This document shows positions 12,801-21,800 of a stretch of 64,000 bases of DNA, in pieces; the first letter of the stretch is position 1, and each line of letters opens with the position of its first letter. The DNA comes from Nectonema munidae. Lineage: Eukaryota > Nematomorpha > Nectonematoida > Nectonematidae. Below the pieces are notes generated by a model, which saw nothing but the letters and a program-made list of their open reading frames with translations, was not told the origin of the DNA and made no database searches. The position numbers and the translations under genes are program-made. Location: NCBI GenBank assembly GCA_030549495.1, contig JAUIRK010000312.1:1-64000 (forward strand), written 5' to 3'.

Positions 12801-15800
12801 TTTATTTTTAGACTATATATAAAAATTTGGTACTTGTTAGTTATCTCCCTCCCACTTTAAAATTTCTTTCAGTAATCTACTAAAAAAATTTCTTGAATGG
12901 GAGAGAGATAGCCCATAAGTACCAAAAAATTTTTTGTGAAAATATTTAACCCCCCCCCCCCCCAATTGAAAAGTCCTAGCTACGGGGCTGTTGTAGGGAT
13001 ACATCTTTCAATATCGTTTAATCACTAAAAAATTAATAAATTGGCAGAACAACGACACCAGTTAAAGTGTAGTGTTTTAAAACAAATATACAATTTTCCT
13101 TTTTGAGATGAATACACATTTAGGAAAAAATCTTTGCTTATTGCATACGGTGTAACACTAACTGCAAAACTTTTAATTATAGGATCGCGTCATAAACAGG
13201 ATACAAATTTTGATGTTTAAAATTGTTATTTCTATTTTGTAGGCATAACAAAGTTTTCTATTGAATGCTTGAAATCTTTAAGATAAAGCTCACCAGGATC
13301 GCCTTCACACGCTAATGACATGGCTGCATAATTCTTCAAAAATTTCTCCATCTTTCCCCAATATACAAATTTACATGATGGACGAGATGCATGGTAAACT
13401 CGTGTTTAGCGCTCAAAAATTTAATGGAGCCGTATAATATGCAAGATCACTCGATACTCGCGTATATATACAGTATATAGAAAATTTTAGGGAAAATAAA
13501 AGAATTTTACCCCCCCCCCCCCCCCCCCTCCTCCCTTTGGGCAAAAATTTGGGCCTCCTTCCCCCCAATAAAGCCCCTGGAACAAACCTGAGATGAAGAC
13601 ACTGAAAAAAAGAAAATCGGGATCCTCATATCTGAAAACAATGAACTCATTTTTTACAGATATAAATAAGTAGTAAACAAAGGAATTACCCATTAGCATG
13701 TACATTTCATTCACTGCATTAATATATTAACATATTTAAGAGACATGTAGATGTTTTTGTCCCTGCTTTTGAAGCTTTTGAACTTAACTTTTCCTAAACA
13801 CGAGACACTTTTTTAAATAAACTTTTTCTTCTTTGAAATTTTTCATTTGCTTCGGCACTATAGCTTCCAATATGATTCTAAAGAGTTTCATTATTTTAAT
13901 ATCTTTTTTTGTGTATTCATCAGGCTCAAAAATTCTAAATGGAATGTAGAAACACAAGATGAAATTGATGACGATTCAATAGCCGAAATAGTTCTTTCAC
14001 AGTGTTATGTTACGTGATGATGATCGAATACAACAGATCTTACAATTTACATTATGGTTATGACTTTTTAATTTATTTTCGTGTATCAAAAATAGATCAA
14101 CTTTATCAAAAGTTATTCGAAAGATGTCTTAGCGATGGACCATACTGACTAGTGATGCTGTCGTTGTCGGTTCGATTCCCAATCGTGACATCCCTATCTA
14201 TCCAAATCAAGCAGAATTATTCTTTCCTCGGACTTGGTGATACCGACAATAAAAAAAACGCATACCACTATCTCTTTTCGTATTCTTCTTTTCTTCTTGC
14301 GCTTTTCTTCCTTGAAAAGTTTGTAGAAGAGATTGTGATTGACTTTTATTCTCTTCCGCTTCACGTTGAGTCAAAACAGAGTCAGCAACAAAAATGACAT
14401 TTTCGTCATTCCTCGCACTATTTAGCTCGGAGTGATTGACTATATTCGTTTTACTATTCACATTCGCCTCCTCTAATTTTTCATTTTCTATAAATGAAAA
14501 GGAAGAAATTTATTTTAAAAAAATTATGGAAACAGAAAAAATATAAAAAAGAAAATAAAAAGTGACCGCAAGGGGGTCATTCAAATTATTTGGGGTCATA
14601 AGAAGTTCAGAAGCATATTTTAAATTATACATTAGACTACCTTTAACGCCAGCTCTTTAAAATTGGCAGTTCGGTATAGCCACCAATTTCTTACAGTCAC
14701 AATATTTTGTCTATCCTTTAACACAGTTTTCTCTTTCTCTAAAGCGACCAGTCCTCTATCCAGGATTGAAACTTTTTTTGCTCACAAGCCTTATATTAAT
14801 AAGTTCATGATAAAACATAGCTATAATAAAGTTTTTTTGAAATTGGTTTTCCAAGCATTACTCAAAATTCATTACTCAAGCCCCATTGTGCTATATATGG
14901 GAAGGTCGTAAGTCATAAAAGTAAAAAGCCAAGTAAACTTATAATCCGTTTTAAGACATTTCACAGACTAAAATCATAGTTTATTTGTCACAGAGAACTA
15001 AAAGACAAAACATAGAGTATTTCAAAAGAAAAAACCTTCCATGAAAGCTAATCGTTTGAACTCTGGTAATCACTTTTTCATTCAAAATAAAGCAATGCCA
15101 GAAGTTTCATACAAAATCAAAAAACTAAAAAACAGCATGTCACAGGTGGTTTAAACCGTGTATTTTGGAAGACACAAATATAATTCTTGGATAAAATAAA
15201 ACAATCAAATGAAGAAAAAGGAATTCCTCTATCAAATGAGACAATGAAATTGGAAATGAATTTGTAAAAAGTAGTCGTGTTTATTCATTACAAAGGGATG
15301 AATGAATCGACAGATTTTGGTTGCCAACTTTTTGTTAATTTTCGATATTTTAATGAAATTTTATTGAAAGAAGAAGAATTATTTTCTGAATTTAATAACA
15401 CATCTACTCGTGGGAAAGATATCCTTGAAACTTTACAGATTTTTATCTCCAAACACTCATGAAAATTTGGCCAAAACATGTACGGATTGAGGCGCTTCTA
15501 TGATTATTTCAAAATCTCGCGCTAAAGCTTTTGTAAATAAAATTGCTACATATGTTAAATTTAACCCTTGCATAATTCATCTTAACGCGTTAGACATGAA
15601 AACTATTTCATCTCAAGTCTTTAAAAAGTCGTTATAATCGTAAATTATATTCGAAAAAACGCAACAAGTTCAATAATTTTTAGAATTTTTGGGATTAATT
15701 TTTCTCCATGAAAAAGTGCAGGATAATTTATTTGTGGCAAAGATTGCATATGTGGTTGACTTCTTTTCTCAAGTTAATTCATAAAATTTATCAATTCAAG

Positions 15801-18800
15801 GTTTCTTGAAATGCCACAAAAAGTCCAGGAATATACCCGATTTCAAAATCTTATTAGATAACAACTCCGACTCATCTCTTTAAACGTTAAAATCTTCAAA
15901 TCCACGGACTCTGAAAACTTTGAAACGGTGTTTGAAAGCTTGACATTGAACTTTATCAAAAACAAATTAAAAAAGAAGAGATAACACTTTTTAATGAGAG
16001 TTGTGGATGCAGACATTTTAAAGGGATAGGAGATGGAGTCCATTTCTAATAAAATTGATGAGACTGAGTCTGTATTTAAAATATTTAAAAATGAGTTTAA
16101 TCTTTATAAGCATATGGAGAGGCTATTCTTTAGTCAAAGCTGAAATTAAGATTGAGTTTAAATAATTTAAAGTTAATGTATTTGGAATCAGGCCAAATTT
16201 TTAAGTATTTGTAGATGGAGATTTTCCTTCTGCCTCCACAACCATGCGTTTAATTTCAATCTAGAAAATAAAAATGAAAGTTGTGTGAAGACATTTCAAG
16301 CCAAAGGCAGTCATATGCATGAGCGAGCTATTTACGTCAGAGCGATGCAGATTTGAGCGCTTTTTTAGTAAGATAAAATATCTTTATCATTATTTTAAAT
16401 ATTAGGAAATAATTAACATAATTTTTTGTCACTTTTCAAGTATTCATTATCCTAAAATGTCTTCAAATAAGAGATAATTGTTATGATAGAGGAGTAAATG
16501 GGGAAAGAGAAAAAGTAAATAAACTATTTGGAGCTAAAACTTTGCCAGACTCAAATTTTTGGCAGAGATTTTTGTATTAAAAATCAAGTTATGTCCTAAA
16601 ATAAAAAAAGCCCTAATCCAGTAGTGCTTCATTTCCAAATCTCGATCTGATGGCCCAATCACAAGTCTGTGGTCAACACAATAGATTCACTAAAATAATA
16701 TTTTTAATATAATTTATGCTCTTATTTGCATTATTGATTATTATTTGGATGGAGAAATCTAAAGGATGGTGGCTTCTATCGTATATCAATTAATCGTTTA
16801 TCACACTAGAGTGTTTATGCCGGACATATCGCTGTGATTTTGCACGATTAAAACTCCTTTTTAATAAAAATCTAAAAAAAAGACCTTAGGTTGTTTTAAA
16901 ACTCGACAAACTTTCAAATTTTTAAGCTCACATAAAATGGGGTTCACGGATCGCATTTATGCAAAAAGTTATATTATTTCTTGGTGCCTCAGAATTGTGT
17001 TCATTATACTAGAGTAAATTAGGATTCTCTAAAAGAGTATTTATGATAATAAAAAATTTGATTACCAGATTTTCTTAGTTTAAGGGGTATTTCATCTTCG
17101 CATCGGTTGCTAGAAGAAAAGTTAGCTTTTTCTTTTTTCCGAATAGTTTTTTGATTGTTATCCATTAGTTTTGTTCCACTTTTTAAAAGTTTCAATATTT
17201 TAGTTTGTCTGCCATAAATCGACTTCATCAGATTAAACATTGACAGGAAAAAGGGTGGTCGAATGTTTCTTTTACGATCTTTACGACAAACCAACTTTTT
17301 TATGGGAAATACGGGATTTAAAGAAGAGTTAGTATTCATCAAAATGGATTGGCTTGTTTGAACTTCAACAGATTTCTTTTCACTTTTCACTTTGGTGTTT
17401 GAATTAGAATCCTCTTTTGCAAACCTTAAAAAGAATTCGTGAGCAAAGGGATACTTTTTGTAAAAATTTCGGCAATTTCTAGCTTTAGGTGAAATTTTAT
17501 CTGTTTTGGGAGATGTTGAAGTTTTAAGGTTGTTAGCAAATTTAACAGACTTCTTCACACATTTTTTAGAAGTAGTTTGACTGGGAATAAACAGGTATGG
17601 ATCGTGATCTTGACCTAAGCTATTCTTATGAGGTATTTTTTCGTGGTTATCCTCACCCTTGGAAGTAGTTATGTCGTCAACAGTTTCCTTTTGACTTTGG
17701 AACAATAAATCCACTTTTTGGACCTCATCAAAATGATTGTTTAGTTCTTCTTGTGATATCTAAAAGTTGTACTAATAAATCAGCAAAAAAGATTTTAAAT
17801 AGAAAAGTTACTTTCTTTTCCTTTTCCTGATCAGTAGAAATTTTCTTGGTTTTTGTACGCTTGATGCGATTTAAAATTTTTTTCGATCTTTTGATCTTTT
17901 TAAGTCTGGGAGAATTTTCTCGTTTTGTTTGCTGGCTCAATGTGAAAGGAGTGAGGGAAAGGAAAGAAGACTGCGTGTCAAATAGAGTTGGAACTGGATG
18001 TGAATTTATCGGTTTTGCACCTAATTTTTTCTTTGACCAAGATGGCATCAATTTCTTCTCAGATCTTAAACTTGGATTCGCATTGCTATTTTCATACAGT
18101 TCACTTTCACATGCCTTTTTTATCACGTTATAATCTTGAGAAGAAATTGTTTGTTGAGTTGCGCTTTCATGCTCGCAGAGATTTGCAAAAGTATCGTTGC
18201 TAGTCAGCGCTAAAAACTTATGGCTTTGCGAAGTAGAGTCGGTTAAGATATTTTCGTAGTCTTGAGAAAAATTTTTCTTCATCAAAACATCACGCACAAG
18301 ATTTTGCAATTGTGTGTCTATCATTTTACTTGGCAAGTTGTCAGAAAGGATATGACCCTCATCGCGTATACTGTTTATATCTTTAGAAGGAAGTGAACAG
18401 TTTGCAAAGGCACAAAGATTTGAGTCAAACTTCTTAGCTACAAAATTTTTTTAATTATTCAAGTTATCAAAGCCGTCACAAAACTTAAGGAAATACCAAG
18501 CGGAGATATAGAAGCATGCGTAGAAGCAGGAATTTCAACAGGCTTTGCAAAGCTAATTTTTTTCTTCAAAAGAAATGAATTGAAAAGAAATATACGGTGA
18601 AATTAATATTCATTTGTATACTTTTGCAACGCTATTATGAGCTATGGTCTTCAAATACGTGAGAGAAACAGGCGGTGAGAACTGCTGAGTGAGAGGAACT
18701 TTCAAATAAAGATAATTTAATTTAAAAATCATTGTATGCCAACGGAGTCTTCGGAAAATAGGAAATAATAGTAGTACTTCGAACTAAAATTAAATGCCCT

Positions 18801-21800
18801 TCCGATTTTCAATTCCCGTTAAAATCCTGTTTTAGATCCTACGTCTCGGGTGTATACAAATAGATACTATTTATTCGTTTTGTTGCCAAGTGGCACTCTT
18901 CTTGGATCAAATACACGATTACCCCCACATTCACCGTCCTTCAACACCACTATTCCTTTAACCCATTTGTTACCGAGTATGGCATACCATGACTGAAGGC
19001 GACTTTTGAGAAATGTTTTTTGAAAACTTATGACTTAGACTAAGACAAAATTGCCCTGTTGTTTTTATACCAAAAAGTAAGCAAAGAATACGTTTTTCTC
19101 AAAGTAACAAAGTTTTTTAAGTATTTAAAATTTATAGAACTATTTGAACAAAGTGAAAGTTAGGCTCAAGAAATCGGCAAATAATGAAAAATTCCCAAAC
19201 GTGGAGTGTTTGAAACTTCACTTGCGTTCAAGTTTTTACTCTGTAAACCTGTCCTTTCAACTTCTGCACAACGGCAAATTGCTGCATTTTTATAATAAAA
19301 CAAATATAAGGACAAACAAGCATGCTCCAAAATAAACAAACACATATAATTATATATTATTTTAAATGCCCTGAATGAAACAAAGCAGGTTGATATATGG
19401 CATCGTGTATAGGATAGATTAACAGCATGCCTGTAGTGAAAAGTCAATTTTTCCCAAAAATCAGACTTAACTAAGTTTATTTTTCAAAATAATATGATCT
19501 AATAAATTATTATTATTATCTATGCTTGAAATATGATATGACTCCTTTTAGAAATTCAAATTTTTAGTTATACTTTACCTTTTTGGATTGGATTTATACT
19601 TTTGTAGATTTAATTTAAGCTTTTTTCACTATTCTTAAAAAAAAAAGATAAAGTAGGATCAAAAAATGTGAAACAAAATCGAAAAAAGAAAAAATAGAAT
19701 CGAAAAAAAGCAAAAATATAATCGAAGAAAGATCAGATAGAAGAGGAAACAGCTAAAGAACGATGATTTTAGAATCGAGAAAAGATACAATCAAATCATA
19801 AAAAAAGGAATCAAAAAATAAAAATAAAATATAAGCAGAAAGAGTAAATAATCACGTGTTCTTAGGTGCGTTTATAGCGAAGAACATTTAAAATGTAAAA
19901 ATGATGGAGATTGACTTTTTTTTGAAATGCTTATGATTCGAAAAGGTTGACCTAAAAATGAGCAACTCATAAATTGGCTTCGACATTGAAAAGAGTACAA
20001 CATTTAAAAAAAGGCTTGAATTTAAAGCAAATTGTAATATCAAAGATTATACAGTCTGTAACGCCTTTCGTATTGCATTTGGATATTATATTATTGATTG
20101 CTTGGCATAACTCCGATAAATCAGATCTTTCAATGAAACTTCTAAAAACAAAAAAGGATTGATGGAAGCAGGTTATATTTATAATAAGTAGCAAGAAATA
20201 AATTCAAACAATTACATCTTTCAAAAAGTTCTTTCTATTTTTTTTTAGTTTTTTAGTAATAGTAGTACCTATTTGGGGAAAAAAGAAGTTTTTTGTTCCA
20301 AAAACTTCGTCCTATACAGCTTGCTAGTATTGAATATGCTTGTATTGAAATATGGGGAAAGTAAGCTTGATACGGGATCGAACCCAAGACCTTGAGTTAT
20401 CAAAACCCAGTATCTAACCAAGTGATGATATGGGAAAAATAGGTATTTTCAACAAAAAAAAAAGGTGTACCTTTTTAAGAGCTTCTTTTTGCAAACTGGG
20501 CACAGATAACTTCCTTTTAAATTTTCGCATTGAATGATACAACTTCTAAAAAATAGAAGAGAGAATGAAATATTTATGCGTATCGAAAACATTCACATTA
20601 CAAGATTGTAGAAAAAGACTCCTAAAATAGAATGACAGTCATCATCGCGATCAAGGCGCGTTTCTCAATTCTTACAATATGAAAGGCAACGTTAAAAATA
20701 ATATCAGGATAAAAGGGAGCTGAGATCAATTCTTATATATTTAGCTTCGCTCGCGCAAGTTTGCCAAAAGTTTTCTCTCAAAGTATGCAAATGTATTTAT
20801 TTTCTTGGGATCCAATGGTTAACTGTTAATGAAAGAAAGAAATGATATGCTAATCGATATACAGAAGACAAAATAGAAAAATGCCAATACTCTAGTATAT
20901 ATCCGTGCTCCCAAAAAAGTTAGCAGTAACGAAGCAAAAGAGGCGCTTTAAAATTTTCAGTGCCGTTGCGAAAAGTTACTAATAAGAAGTATTACGTATT
21001 AAACTCTTTTCTTGATTGAAACAAAGAAATATTTTGTATACAATTGATATGAATTTAGGTTATCAAAAAAAGTTTAAATTGCCTTCCTTCCTTCCGACTG
21101 ACTACTATTCGGAAGTGGACAAAATATTTGTAATCTTTTCAACAAAAAATGGAGTTAGTGAAGTAAATAAGATTTTAAGTTAAGCAATTTGGGGGCGTGA
21201 GTAAGGTTGGTTAGATACTGGGATTTGATAACTCAAGGTCGAGTTGGGTTCGATCCCGCATCAAGCCTCCTTTCCTCATAGTTTGATACAAGTGGCGCAA
21301 GTGTGCCTTCTTGTTGAAAACACCGCCACAGCACCTTTAGAGAAAGTGTATAAATATAGGCATAGCGGTGATATCAGGATTAATTTCAGTAATATCAAGC
21401 CGAACAACGAAATATGGAAGATAAACGCAAAACTTAAATGTAAAAAGGAAGTCTACGCATTTTTTTTATTCTGAAACAAATAATATTTTAAAAGCAAGGG
21501 GTCTTTCCTTGAAGCAATGGCGTGTAAGGAGGCGTTTCTTAGAAATAATGTCACCTATGGTGCTATTATTTGAAAAATGTTTTCCAAGGAGGCATCAAGT
21601 ACGAACAGTTGGGAAATACTGGTATATTATATATATAGTTGTGTAGTAAAAGGATACCTGCAGAAAGCATGGCGACAAAAAGATGAAACTGGATTCACGA
21701 GGGTACAAAGGCTATGAAGAAAAAAATAATATTACATTTTAAATAAAACACTTAAAAACATAAAATATAATTATAAAAATATAAAAAACGTTATTTTGCT

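Noticed and set aside
13487-13714. Glycine-rich open frame, and a proline-rich one at 23889-24110
   Set aside because: Both are produced by homopolymer C/G runs belonging to repeat ends.
18501-18570. Plus-strand peptide AGISTGFAK resembling a BRCA2 BRC repeat
   Set aside because: It is short, on the strand opposite a BRCA1 exon, with no flanking open frame; chance word match.
18610-18720. Possible extra BRCA1 exon (FSPPVSLTYLKTIAHNSVAK)
   Set aside because: Its donor leaves phase 0 where phase 2 is needed, and the correct-phase frame hits a stop.
21196-21348. Genuine tRNA genes at the GGTTCGATCCC sites
   Set aside because: No cloverleaf closes around the B-box, and the same head plus body recurs, so these are SINEs.
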